Positions 52,148-60,692 of a stretch of 64,000 nucleotides of DNA are shown one piece after another (within the stretch, counting starts at the first letter, position 1; every line of letters starts with the position of its first letter). The DNA comes from Haloferax sp. Q22. GTDB taxonomy: Archaea; Halobacteriota; Halobacteria; Halobacteriales; Haloferacaceae. A model generated the notes under the pieces. The model was not told where the DNA came from and did not search any database. It was given only the letters and a program-made list of their open reading frames with translations. The stretch lies in NCBI RefSeq assembly GCF_001482285.1, contig NZ_LOEP01000016.1, forward strand, positions 296,403 to 360,402, read 5' to 3'. Made by a program: the position numbers and the translations under genes.

Positions 52148-52492
52148 TCAGTCTCGGTGGGCGTCGCAGACCGGGATCTCGCCGTCGTCGAGGAGGACGA
52201 CGGGGACCCCGAGGACGACCCACTCGCTGACGTAGCGCCGGCGCGTCGTCGCGGGCGACCCGCACTCGACGCAGGCGGCGTCGGCCGATGCGACGACCGA
52301 CTCGATGATTCTCGTCCGCGGACCGACGGTTGTCCGTGCGTACGCCGGCTGTTTTGAGAGGAGCACCACGAGCGCCGCGGCGACCACGAGGCCGACGACC
52401 GGCAGGACGAACCGGCCGACGCCGGAACGCGCGAGGACGCCGACGATGACGAGTAACATGACCACGACGGCCAGTTCACGGAGGGGACGCAT
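52148..52492 (-). CDS. membrane protein with C-terminal zinc knuckle
   Basis: A 114-residue protein with two helices (about 7-22 and 26-46) and a soluble C-terminal domain holding CVEC (about residues 74-77) and a CDAH end, a possible zinc site. The domain also has RRRYVSEWVVLGVPVVLLDDGE. It is downstream of the SPFH gene on the same strand, only 8 bases apart, so it is probably its operon partner. Confidence 0.72.
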   Translation of the reverse strand: MRPLRELAVVVMLLVIVGVLARSGVGRFVLPVVGLVVAAALVVLLSKQPAYARTTVGPRTRIIESVVASADAACVECGSPATTRRRYVSEWVVLGVPVVLLDDGEIPVCDAHRD

Positions 52493-52500
52493 CGACGGCG

Positions 52501-53508
52501 TCAGTTGCTCGTCTCGTTTTCGGAACCGGACGAGGTCGACGAGGTCGACGACCTCGACGACGCCGAGGTAGTGTCCGACGATGAACCAGCGGACGAACTC
52601 GATGAGGACGACCCGTCGCTATCGAGCGACCGGACGAACTGCGGGTAGCCGCCGTCGCCGACCGGGATGTAGACGGTGTCCGTCTCGTCGAGCTTCTCGA
52701 TGTACTTCTGAGCCAGCACCTCGTCGGACAGCGACTCCGCGAGGATGCGGTTGGCGTCGGCCTGCCCCTGCGCCTCGATGCGCTTGCGCTCGGCCTCCAG
52801 CTCCTCGACGGCGAGTTCGTCCTGCTTCTGCTGGCGGCGCTGTTCGGTGATCTCCTTCTGTTCGACCGCCTGCGCGTACTCGGCGGGGAGTTCGACGTTG
52901 CGGACCTGCACCGCTTCGAGGATGAGGCCGTCGTCGGCGAACTCCTCGGCGAGTTCCCGCTCGGCGGCGGCCTTCAGCTGGGTCTGGCCCTCGCCGGTGT
53001 AGATGACGGTGACGGGGAGCCGACCGGCCTCGGTCCGGAGCACCGACCGAATCGACGGCCGAATCAGGCGCTCCTCGGCGGTTTCGAGCGTTCGGTAGTT
53101 GCGGTAGAACTCGACGGCCTGCCCGGCGTCGATGCGGTAGCGGACGGTCACGTCGATGTCCGTCCGAAGGCCGTCTTCGGTCAGGACGGTGATAGCGTCG
53201 TCGCCGCGTCTGTCGCCTTCGCTCGTCGACGACGACATCGTGTACGACTGCGGTCGCACCGACAGCGACGAGGTCGACTGCGAGACGGGGTTGACGAAGT
53301 GCGCGCCGGGTTCGAAGACGGTACCGGTGGTCGCGCCCCACTTCTTGACGACCTTGACGTTCCCCTCTTCGACGGGTTCCCACGCGAGGAGCCCGGCGAT
53401 GGGGGCGGCGATAAGGAGGAGGGCGACGACACCGATGAGGGCGATGCGCGTCAGCGAACGGGAGGTCACCGACGGCGGGTCGGGGATATCAGAACTCATC
53501 AGTCCCAT
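52501..53508 (-). CDS. SPFH/prohibitin-family membrane protein
   Basis: A 335-residue protein with one N-terminal helix (about 21-42) and an SPFH domain (VEEGNVKVVKKWGATTGTVFEPG, TDIDVTVRYRID) followed by a long coiled-coil segment with repeated charged residues (QKEITEQRRQQKQDELAVEELEA, about residues 210-245). The C terminus is a Ser/Thr-rich tail. SPFH proteins make large membrane-bound rings and work with proteases. The gene is divergent from the DUF460 gene and cotranscribed with the small zinc-knuckle membrane protein. Start ATG at 53506-53508. Confidence 0.9.
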   Translation of the reverse strand: MGLMSSDIPDPPSVTSRSLTRIALIGVVALLLIAAPIAGLLAWEPVEEGNVKVVKKWGATTGTVFEPGAHFVNPVSQSTSSLSVRPQSYTMSSSTSEGDRRGDDAITVLTEDGLRTDIDVTVRYRIDAGQAVEFYRNYRTLETAEERLIRPSIRSVLRTEAGRLPVTVIYTGEGQTQLKAAAERELAEEFADDGLILEAVQVRNVELPAEYAQAVEQKEITEQRRQQKQDELAVEELEAERKRIEAQGQADANRILAESLSDEVLAQKYIEKLDETDTVYIPVGDGGYPQFVRSLDSDGSSSSSSSAGSSSDTTSASSRSSTSSTSSGSENETSN

Positions 53509-53644
53509 TTCAAATAGCCGAGACTTGTTTGTTTCGTGTCAAACGTCGGTCGCGGCGGCGGTGTCGCCGACGACAGCGGCGTTTCCGGCCGAGCCGCGCA
53601 AACGCGACACTCGGGGCGAGTCGACGCTCGAAACCGGCGTGGAG

Positions 53645-53651
53645 TATATAT
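53645..53651 (+). promoter_or_regulatory. TATA box of DUF460 gene
   Basis: The sequence tatatat is centred 27 bases before the GTG at 53675. The distance indicates that the mRNA begins at that GTG. Confidence 0.6.
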
Positions 53652-53674
53652 TCGGCGCGACCCTAGTCGCCGTC

Positions 53675-55675
53675 GTGAACGACCGGACGAGTGCGCTCGA
53701 CTCGGTCGTCTTCGGCGTCGACATCCAGAGCGGCGATATCCGCGGCGACTCGCCGTCGTACGCGCTGGTCGTGTTGGACACCCGAGACACCGAGTCAGAC
53801 GAGGTCCGAATCGAACGAGACGTGGTCTCCTTCCGAAAGTTACGCCGACTCATCGAGCGCGACGAACCGCGCGTCGTCGCCACGGACAACATGTACGAGT
53901 TGGCGACCGACAAGGACGATTTAGTCCGCTTCCTGCGGTGGCTCCCCCACGGGACGCAGTTGGTGCAAGTGACCGGCGCGGAGCGACCGGAACCGCTCTC
54001 GCGGGTCGCCTCGCGTCACGGCGTCCCCTACGGCAAAGACCCGATGAAAGAGGCCGAGGCCGCGGCCCGGCTCGCCCTCGCCAACGTCGGCTACGAGGTC
54101 GCCGCCTTCGAGAACACGACGACCGTGAAGGTCTCTCGCGGCCGCTCGACCGGCAAGGGCGGGTGGAGTCAGGACCGCTACACGCGCCGCATCCACGGGT
54201 CGGTCAAACAGCAGTCCCGCGAGGTCGAATCCGCACTGAAGGAGGCCAACCTCGACTACGAGCGGGACGTGACCGAGAAGTACGGCGGCTATTCGCAGGC
54301 GCTTTTCACCGTCGAGGGGCGGCCGGAGGACATCCCCGTATCGACCCACCGCTCGGGCGACACCCGCGTCGAAATCGAACGCGAGCGCCGCGACGGCATC
54401 GAGTTCGAACCGCTCGTGAAGCGCCGCGACCGCGTCATCGTCGGCATCGACCCGGGCACGACCACCGCCGTCGCCGTCGTCGGCCTCGACGGCCGTGTCC
54501 TCGACGTACACTCGACGCGCACCGCCGACACCGCCGCCGTCATCGAGTGGCTCATCGAGCGCGGCCGGCCCAGTCTGGTCGCCGCCGACGTCCAGCCGAT
54601 GCCCGAGACGGTCGAGAAGTTCCGCCGGAGCTTCGACGCCGCCGGGTGGGCCCCGACGAGCGACATCCCCGTGGACGAGAAGCTCCACCGGACCCGCGAC
54701 ATCGACTACGAGAACGACCACGAACGCGACGCCCTCGCGGCGGCGCTGTTCGCCTTCGACGACCACGAAGACCAGTTCGAACGCATCTCCCGGAAGGTGC
54801 CAGCCGACGTGGACAGAGAGGAGGTCATCGCCCGCGTGCTCGTCAGCGAGGAGTCGGTCGAGGCCGTCCTCCGCGAGATGGCCGACGACGCCGACGGGGG
54901 CGACCCCGACGACGCCGACGAGGAGGCCCACGAGGAGCCCGAACTCACGCCCGAAGAACGCGAGATTCGGGAGTTGCGGTCGCGGGTCGAGCGCCTCGAA
55001 TCGCACGTTGAGGACCTGAAATCGACCATCGAGGAGAAAGACGAGACCATCGAGGAGTACAAGGAAGAACTCTCCGACGCCCGCCGCGAGGAGCGCCGCG
55101 AGGCCCGCGAGCGCCGCGAGGTCACCCGGCTCGAACGCGAGAACGGTCGGTTAGAGCGGAAAGTCGAATCGCTCGAATCCGACAAGGCGGAACTCGCAGA
55201 CAAGCTCGACCAACTGAAGTCGCTGTGGAAGCTCGACCACTCGAACTTCGCGGACGTGAACACCGATGGCAGTTTGGTGCCGGTCAAAATCGTCGAGCAG
55301 TTCACGAACGGCGCGCTCGACCACACCGTCGAGGAGTACGGTATCGCCGCGGGCGACGTGGTCTACCTCCGCGACGCCAGCGGGGCCGGGCGGACGACCG
55401 CCGAGCGACTCGCCGAGTTCGACCCCAAGGTCGTCCTCCGGTCGGGCAATCTCTCGGAGGTCGCGGACGAGGTGCTGTTCGAGGCCGACGTTCCGGTCGC
55501 ACCGGCCGACGGCGTGACGATTCAGGAGATAGACGAACTCGCCGTAGCGAAGGAGTCCGAGGTGGCCGCCGCCATCGACGACTGGGAGGACCGCGCCGAG
55601 GAGCGACAGAAGGAACAGCGCGAGGAGATGGTGGACCAGATTATCTCCGAACACCGCGCCGAGAACCGGCGGTGA
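53675..55675 (+). CDS. DUF460 protein with RNase H/RuvC-like fold
   Basis: A 666-residue protein of the archaeal DUF460 family. Two RNase-H-like starts are visible: VVFGVDIQSGD (Asp16) and VIVGIDPGTTTAVAVVG (Asp259). The second continues to NDHERDALAAALFAF, like the terminal Asp motif of RuvC-type nucleases, so an active site is plausible. A long coiled coil (about 430-515) and a C-terminal domain follow. The GTG at 53675 is chosen because a TATA box lies 27 bases before it; the longer frame from 53156 overlaps the SPFH gene. DNA or RNA processing is likely, function unproven. Confidence 0.85.
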   Translation: MNDRTSALDSVVFGVDIQSGDIRGDSPSYALVVLDTRDTESDEVRIERDVVSFRKLRRLIERDEPRVVATDNMYELATDKDDLVRFLRWLPHGTQLVQVTGAERPEPLSRVASRHGVPYGKDPMKEAEAAARLALANVGYEVAAFENTTTVKVSRGRSTGKGGWSQDRYTRRIHGSVKQQSREVESALKEANLDYERDVTEKYGGYSQALFTVEGRPEDIPVSTHRSGDTRVEIERERRDGIEFEPLVKRRDRVIVGIDPGTTTAVAVVGLDGRVLDVHSTRTADTAAVIEWLIERGRPSLVAADVQPMPETVEKFRRSFDAAGWAPTSDIPVDEKLHRTRDIDYENDHERDALAAALFAFDDHEDQFERISRKVPADVDREEVIARVLVSEESVEAVLREMADDADGGDPDDADEEAHEEPELTPEEREIRELRSRVERLESHVEDLKSTIEEKDETIEEYKEELSDARREERREARERREVTRLERENGRLERKVESLESDKAELADKLDQLKSLWKLDHSNFADVNTDGSLVPVKIVEQFTNGALDHTVEEYGIAAGDVVYLRDASGAGRTTAERLAEFDPKVVLRSGNLSEVADEVLFEADVPVAPADGVTIQEIDELAVAKESEVAAAIDDWEDRAEERQKEQREEMVDQIISEHRAENRR

Positions 55676-55705
55676 CTGGCCGAAGGTGAGACGCGCGAAC
55701 GGGGC

Positions 55706-55918
55706 TCATTCGCGATTTCGCTCCCGCGGCCACGCTCGAACGAGCGAGACGGCCAACAGGAGGCCGATAACTAACGCGGCACCGCCAGAGACGAGATGGA
55801 TGACGTTGTCGAGGTAGACTCCGGGTGTACTCGACGAGACGAGGTACGTGAGGAGGGCGAGAAACAGCGAGATGACCATGAGCCATCGACGGATTGGTGT
55901 CGCGTCGGCGGAGGGCAT
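55706..55918 (-). CDS. small two-helix membrane protein
   Basis: A 70-residue protein with helices at about 12-30 and 42-60, joined by a short loop with TPGVYLDNVIHLV. The C terminus is basic (RAWPRERNRE). Function unknown. Start ATG at 55916-55918; convergent with the DUF460 gene. Confidence 0.68.
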   Translation of the reverse strand: MPSADATPIRRWLMVISLFLALLTYLVSSSTPGVYLDNVIHLVSGGAALVIGLLLAVSLVRAWPRERNRE

Positions 55919-55999
55919 ATCGACGGGATGCGTGGCTGTTCGTAAATCGATTCTGGCACCACTGAAGACCGTGACGAGAGCCGCGGCCGCCGAGGGACA

Positions 56000-56311
56000 T
56001 TACTCCGCGGTCGCGTCGTGGCCGACGACGACGGCGACGACGAAGTACAGCGCCGCGCCGACGAGCGGCACGAAGAAGGCCAAGGCGGCCCAGAACGTCG
56101 CGTTTCGGCCCTTGAACGTCGCGTCCTTGTGGACGCGGTAGGGCAGGTAGATGTGAACGGCGAGGAAGTAGACCGCGAAGCCGAGGATGTACGGGAGGAG
56201 GTCGCCGCCGCGAACCGACGCCCACATGGCCGCGAGCAGGCCGAAGACGACGAGGATGAGCGCGGCGAAGATGATGACGGGCGCACGCGTCGTGGTTCCT
56301 GAGTCGGACAT
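56000..56311 (-). CDS. three-helix membrane protein
   Basis: A 103-residue protein with helices at about 12-30, 40-57 and 73-95. The loop RVHKDATFKGRNATFWAALAFF is polar and positively charged. I do not recognise it. The ATG at 56309-56311 is preferred to a GTG one codon upstream. Confidence 0.7.
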   Translation of the reverse strand: MSDSGTTTRAPVIIFAALILVVFGLLAAMWASVRGGDLLPYILGFAVYFLAVHIYLPYRVHKDATFKGRNATFWAALAFFVPLVGAALYFVVAVVVGHDATAE

Positions 56312-56400
56312 CACCCGGAGTTAGGACCGGTTCGTGTTGTCCGTTTCGCCCGCGAGCGGCTTCCAGAAGTCATATCCCACATCACCGACACCGAACAGGT

Positions 56401-57387
56401 ATGGACGCATACGACCTGATCACTCGGAACGCCTCCGAAGTGGTCACGGAGGACGAAGTGCGCGCGCTGGCCGACGACCCCGAGGGCAAGCGAGCGTACG
56501 TGGGCTACGAGCCCTCCGGCGTCCTCCACATCGGTCACATGCTCACCGCCAACAAGCTCATCGACCTCCAAGAGGCGGGCTTCGAGGTAGTCGTGCTACT
56601 GGCCGACGTACACGCCTACCTCAACGGCAAGGGCACCTTCGAGGAGATTCGCGAGACGGCCGAGCGGATGAAAGCGCAGTTCATCGCCTACGGCCTCGAC
56701 GAGAGCCAGACGGAGTTCGTCCTCGGCTCGGAGTACCAGCTCGACGAGAGCTACGTCCTCGACCTGCACGCGCTCGAACTGGAGACGACGCTCTCGCGCG
56801 CCGAGCGCGCCATGGCCGAAATCAAAAGCGGCGACGGCGTCACCGTCGCGCAGGCGGTCTACCCCATCATGCAGGCGCTCGACATCGTCTACCTCGACGT
56901 TGACCTCGCCATCGGCGGGATGGAACAGCGCAAGGTCCACATGCTCGCCCGCGACACGCTCCCGAGCATCGGCGAGGAGTCGCCGACCTGCATGCACACG
57001 CCGCTCATCGCCGACCTCGGGACGGGCATCGGTAAGATGTCCTCCTCCGAGGGCGTCACCATCTCGATGGAGGACTCCACCGAGGACATCGAAGACAAGG
57101 TCAACGGCGCGTTCTGCCCGCCGACGGCCGACCCCGACCCGACCGAGGACGGTGACGAGCGCGAGAACCCCGTCCTCCAAATCTTCGAGTACCACGTCTT
57201 CCCGCGCTTCGAGCGAGTCGTCGTCGAGCGCCCCGAGCAGTACGGCGGGAACCTCGAATACGACGACTACGAGGCGCTGGAGGCCGACCTCGAATCCGGC
57301 GAACTCCACCCCGCCGACGCGAAGGGCGCGCTCGCGGACTACCTCGACGAACTCATCGAGCCCGGTCGCGCGAAGATAGCCGAGTAA
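56401..57387 (+). CDS. tyrS: tyrosyl-tRNA synthetase
   Basis: A 328-residue archaeal TyrRS, class I. The ATP motifs are HIGH in VLHIGHMLTA and KMSSS in IGKMSSSEGV. The archaeal form lacks the C-terminal domain of bacterial TyrRS and the length fits. Start ATG at 56401. Confidence 0.96.
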   Translation: MDAYDLITRNASEVVTEDEVRALADDPEGKRAYVGYEPSGVLHIGHMLTANKLIDLQEAGFEVVVLLADVHAYLNGKGTFEEIRETAERMKAQFIAYGLDESQTEFVLGSEYQLDESYVLDLHALELETTLSRAERAMAEIKSGDGVTVAQAVYPIMQALDIVYLDVDLAIGGMEQRKVHMLARDTLPSIGEESPTCMHTPLIADLGTGIGKMSSSEGVTISMEDSTEDIEDKVNGAFCPPTADPDPTEDGDERENPVLQIFEYHVFPRFERVVVERPEQYGGNLEYDDYEALEADLESGELHPADAKGALADYLDELIEPGRAKIAE

Positions 57388-57478
57388 TCGCCGCGCCTCA
57401 CCGGAACTGTACCCTTCTCGACGGCTCGTGACTCGCCGTCTCCCAAACCGATAGAAGTCACCGGCCCGACGAGTCGGT

Positions 57479-58276
57479 ATGTCCAACCCTTCCGACGTTC
57501 TCGTTCATCGAAACCGAACCGTCACAGACCGCGAGGAGCGCACGCTGACCGCGGACGTGTACTGCCCCAACTCCCCGACAGCCGAGGGAACCGAAACGGC
57601 CGGCTCACCCCGCCCCCTCGTCGTCTTCGTCTACGGCGGCGCGTGGGAGACCGGCTCGACCGGCCAGTTCGCCCGCTGGGCGCTCGACGCCGCCGACGAG
57701 GGGTTCGTCGCGGCCGAGGTGTCGTACCGACTGGGTCACGAAGCGACGTTCCCCGCGCAAATCGAAGATGTGTGCGAAGGTATCGACTGGGTCGTCGACC
57801 GCGCCGACGAGTTCGGCATCGACCCGAACACTGTCGCCGTCGTCGGCCACTCCGCGGGGGCGCACCTCGCGTTGCTGGCGGCGCTTTCGGACGACGAGTT
57901 CGGGCGGCGGACCGAAATTGACGCCGCGGTCGGGGTCTCCGGCGTCTACGACCTCCGAGCCGACGACCACGAGCGCGCCGGGGAGTCGCTGCCGCTGTTC
58001 GATGACCGGCCGTCGGCCGCCGAGTTGCGTCGGTGTTCGCCGATTACCTACGTCGATGACGACGCCGACGCGCCGCCGACGCTGTTGCTCCACGGGAGCG
58101 AGGACTCGGTCGTCGCGCCGGACCAGAGCGCCCGGTTGGCGGACGCGCTCGAAGCCGCCGGAAACGAAGTCGAATACGACGCCGTCGGCGCGGCCGACCA
58201 CGTCTTCTTGCACTCGTCGTACCACTATCCAGCGGCCCGAGAACGGGTGTTCTCGTTCCTCCGCGAATCGCTGTAA
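57479..58276 (+). CDS. alpha/beta hydrolase, BD-FAE/esterase-lipase type
   Basis: A 265-residue hydrolase. The oxyanion motif is VYGGAW (HGG-like, with Tyr for His), the nucleophile Ser lies in [15 protein letters not shown], Asp in GSEDSVVAP and His in AADHVFLH. This order fits the bacterial/archaeal carboxylesterase or kynurenine-formamidase-like branch. Substrate is unknown. Unlike the 2234-3010 hydrolase, the triad is complete. Start ATG at 57479. Confidence 0.88.
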   Translation: MSNPSDVLVHRNRTVTDREERTLTADVYCPNSPTAEGTETAGSPRPLVVFVYGGAWETGSTGQFARWALDAADEGFVAAEVSYRLGHEATFPAQIEDVCEGIDWVVDRADEFGIDPNTVAVVGHSAGAHLALLAALSDDEFGRRTEIDAAVGVSGVYDLRADDHERAGESLPLFDDRPSAAELRRCSPITYVDDDADAPPTLLLHGSEDSVVAPDQSARLADALEAAGNEVEYDAVGAADHVFLHSSYHYPAARERVFSFLRESL

Positions 58277-58295
58277 GGCGGGGAACCTGCGGCTC

Positions 58296-58475
58296 TCAGG
58301 CCATGCCGAACATCTTCATCACGCCCTCGGCGAGGCCGCTGGCGACGAGTCCGAGGCCGGCGACGACGAACGCGAGACCCGCCGCGACGACGGGGGCCTG
58401 ATAGGCGACGATACCGATACCCAAGAGCAAGGAGACGACGCCGGCGATACCCTTCGTGCCGAGTTTGTCGAGCAT
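58296..58475 (-). CDS. small hydrophobic protein
   Basis: A 59-residue protein almost wholly hydrophobic from residue 10 to 52 (two helices), with a Gly-rich pattern. It resembles DUF7470-type haloarchaeal membrane proteins. Start ATG at 58473-58475; convergent with the esterase gene and divergent from aIF1A. Confidence 0.65.
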   Translation of the reverse strand: MLDKLGTKGIAGVVSLLLGIGIVAYQAPVVAAGLAFVVAGLGLVASGLAEGVMKMFGMA

Positions 58476-58580
58476 ACAACGACGGCGTTTCGGGACGGTC
58501 CTAAACGCGTCGTTCCGTCGGACGCTTCCTACCGGCCGAACGTCGGCGGATTTAACCATGCTCACGTCGAACGCTCGCGC

Positions 58581-58871
58581 ATGAGCGACGACGAGAACGA
58601 GAGCCGCCGAGACCTTCGAATGCCGAACGACGACGAAGTGTTCGCCGTCGTGACGAACATGCTCGGGGCCAATCGTATTCGCGTCCGCTGTGCCGACGGC
58701 GTCGAGCGGACCGCTCGCATTCCCGGGCGGATGCAGAAGCGAATCTGGATTCGAGAGGACGACGTGGTACTCGTCGAGCCGTGGGACTGGCAGGACGAGA
58801 AGGCCGACGTGTCGTGGCGCTACGAGAAGTCCGAGGCCGACCAACTCCGCCGCGAAGGCCACATCCAGTAA
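58581..58871 (+). CDS. eif1a: translation initiation factor aIF-1A
   Basis: A 96-residue archaeal IF1A with the OB fold: [25 protein letters not shown] and [16 protein letters not shown]. It binds the 30S A site during initiation. The N terminus is short and acidic. Start ATG at 58581. rio1 and a KH-domain gene follow on the same strand, a set often kept together in archaea. Confidence 0.96.
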   Translation: MSDDENESRRDLRMPNDDEVFAVVTNMLGANRIRVRCADGVERTARIPGRMQKRIWIREDDVVLVEPWDWQDEKADVSWRYEKSEADQLRREGHIQ

Positions 58872-58960
58872 CGCGTTCGAGACAGCGTCGACCGTTCGCC
58901 GAGCGACACCGAAGCCGGAGCCTGTGCCCTTTTCATCTCGCCTCTCGTAGCCCTAGTCCA

Positions 58961-59824
58961 ATGACTGACGAGTTCGGCATGGTCGAACCCCAGGAGGGCG
59001 AGGCGTTCGGCGACGAGTGGGAGGAGATAGACGTCTCCGACGACGAGGCAGACCGCATCGCGCGCCGCAAGGACCGCGACTTCGACGAGTTCCGGATGCG
59101 GTTGAAGGACGCCGACCAGTTCAAAGTCGAGCAGTCGGTGTTCGACGACGCGACCTTCGCCGCCATCTACAAACTCGTCCAAGACGGGTACATCGACGCG
59201 TTCGGCGGGCCGATTTCGACCGGGAAGGAGGCCAACGTTTTCGAGGCGCTCGGTGGCGACGACTCCGACGTGGCGGTCAAAATATACCGCATCAACGCCT
59301 CGGACTTCCGGCACATGCGCGATTACCTCGAAGGCGACCCGCGCTTCGAGAACATCGGCCACGACAAGGGACAGGTCGTCCGCGCGTGGGTCAGAAAGGA
59401 GTTCGCCAACCTCGAACGCGCCCAGCGCGCCGGCGTGCGCGTGCCGAAGCCCATCGCGGTCCAGCGGAACGTCCTCGTGATGGAACTCGTCGGCGTCGTC
59501 GACGACCGGGCGCGGCGGCTCTCGGAGGTGCGCGTCGAGAACCCCCAGACCGCCTACGAAGTCGTCCGCGAGTACATGCGCCGACTCCACCGCGCCGGCC
59601 TCGTCCACGGCGACCTCTCGGAGTACAACCTCATCATCCACGACGGCGAACTCGTCGTCATCGACCTCGGACAGGCTGTCACGGTCCACCACCCCAACGC
59701 CGAGGAGTTCCTCCGGCGGGACTGCCGCAACGTGGCCAACTTCTTCCGGCGGCAGGGGGCCGACGCCGACGGCGACTCGCTGTACGAGTTCGTCACGGCC
59801 GAAGAAGATGAGGACAAAGACTGA
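58961..59824 (+). CDS. rio1: RIO1-type serine/threonine kinase
   Basis: A 287-residue RIO1 kinase acting in late 30S maturation. The glycine loop is ISTGKEANVFEA, the ATP Lys is Lys107 (VAVKIYRI), the catalytic loop is HGDLSEYNLI (Asp218, Asn223) and the metal Asp is Asp235 (VVIDLGQAV). The N-terminal ~45 residues are acidic. Start ATG at 58961. It lies between aIF1A and the KH-domain gene. Confidence 0.95.
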   Translation: MTDEFGMVEPQEGEAFGDEWEEIDVSDDEADRIARRKDRDFDEFRMRLKDADQFKVEQSVFDDATFAAIYKLVQDGYIDAFGGPISTGKEANVFEALGGDDSDVAVKIYRINASDFRHMRDYLEGDPRFENIGHDKGQVVRAWVRKEFANLERAQRAGVRVPKPIAVQRNVLVMELVGVVDDRARRLSEVRVENPQTAYEVVREYMRRLHRAGLVHGDLSEYNLIIHDGELVVIDLGQAVTVHHPNAEEFLRRDCRNVANFFRRQGADADGDSLYEFVTAEEDEDKD

Positions 59825-59932
59825 GCCGGAACCGAGGAGAAACGCGAACCCGCCGCGAGACGGGTGTGCGACCGAGACACGCGGCGACCCGGCGAGCGAA
59901 CGCTTAAACCATTCCGACGGGTATCGGGTGAT

Positions 59933-60475
59933 ATGCAGCACGTCAAGGTGCCGCAGGACCGTATCGGTGTTCTCATCGGCGAAGGTGGCTCGACGCTCCG
60001 CGAGATAGAGAGTCGCGCGGAAGTCCGACTCGACGTTGACTCGGAGAACGGCAGCGTCGCAATCGACAGCGTCGGCGACCCCGTACTCGGCATGGTCGCT
60101 CCCGACGTGGTCCGAGCGGTCGGCCGCGGCTTCGCCCCGGAGGACGCGATGGCGCTCCTCGACGACGACATGATGATGTTCGAACTCATCGAGATAGACC
60201 GGCACACCCGAAACAAAAACGACATGCGGCGACAGAAGGGTCGCCTCATCGGCGAGAACGGCCGCACCCGCGAACTCATGGAGGAGCTGACCGGCGCGGA
60301 CGTGGTTATCTACGGCTCGACACTCGGCATCATCGGCCAGCCCGAGGAGGTCGAAGTCGTCCGCCGGGCCGTCGAGATGATTCTCGACGGCGCGCCCCAC
60401 GGCGCGGTGTACTCCTTCCTCGAACGGAAGCACAACGACCTGACGCAGGGCTTCAACGTCCGGCAGAACAACTGA
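59933..60475 (+). CDS. KH-domain RNA-binding protein (Pno1/Dim2-like)
   Basis: A 180-residue protein with two KH domains: VPQDRIGVLIGEGGSTLREIE and QKGRLIGENGRTRELMEEL carry the GxxG loops. The C-terminal AVYSFLERKHNDL segment matches the Pno1/Dim2 group, which in eukaryotes places the 3' end of 18S rRNA. With rio1 and aIF1A upstream, a role in 16S or 30S maturation is likely. TATA-like cttaaacc at about 59903-59910 precedes the ATG at 59933 by 23 bases. Confidence 0.93.
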   Translation: MQHVKVPQDRIGVLIGEGGSTLREIESRAEVRLDVDSENGSVAIDSVGDPVLGMVAPDVVRAVGRGFAPEDAMALLDDDMMMFELIEIDRHTRNKNDMRRQKGRLIGENGRTRELMEELTGADVVIYGSTLGIIGQPEEVEVVRRAVEMILDGAPHGAVYSFLERKHNDLTQGFNVRQNN

Positions 60476-60651
60476 GACGCCACCGCCGACGAGTCCACCG
60501 CGACACGGCACTCGCCCGCATCGTCTTTTCACCGCACTCGCTTCGAGACTGGCGAGGCGACCCGCCGAGTACCATAGATAAAGCCGCGTAATCGACCGCC
60601 GTCACCGGGTCTCGACCACCCCACCGTGTTGCGTTTTGGCATACCAATAAA

Positions 60652-60666
60652 CGAAGCTTTTTTATA
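60652..60666 (+). promoter_or_regulatory. BRE/TATA promoter of thermosome gene
   Basis: CGAAGC followed by ttttttata gives a BRE-like element and a TATA box centred about 25 bases before 60687. It fits the strong, heat-inducible promoters known for haloarchaeal chaperonin genes. Confidence 0.6.
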
Positions 60667-60692
60667 GAATCACAAACAATCAGGCGATGACT

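Noticed and set aside
60656..60670. Possible tRNA or small RNA in the 217-base gap before the thermosome gene
   Set aside because: No cloverleaf arms or T-loop sequence were found; the region holds a T-run after the KH gene and the thermosome promoter.
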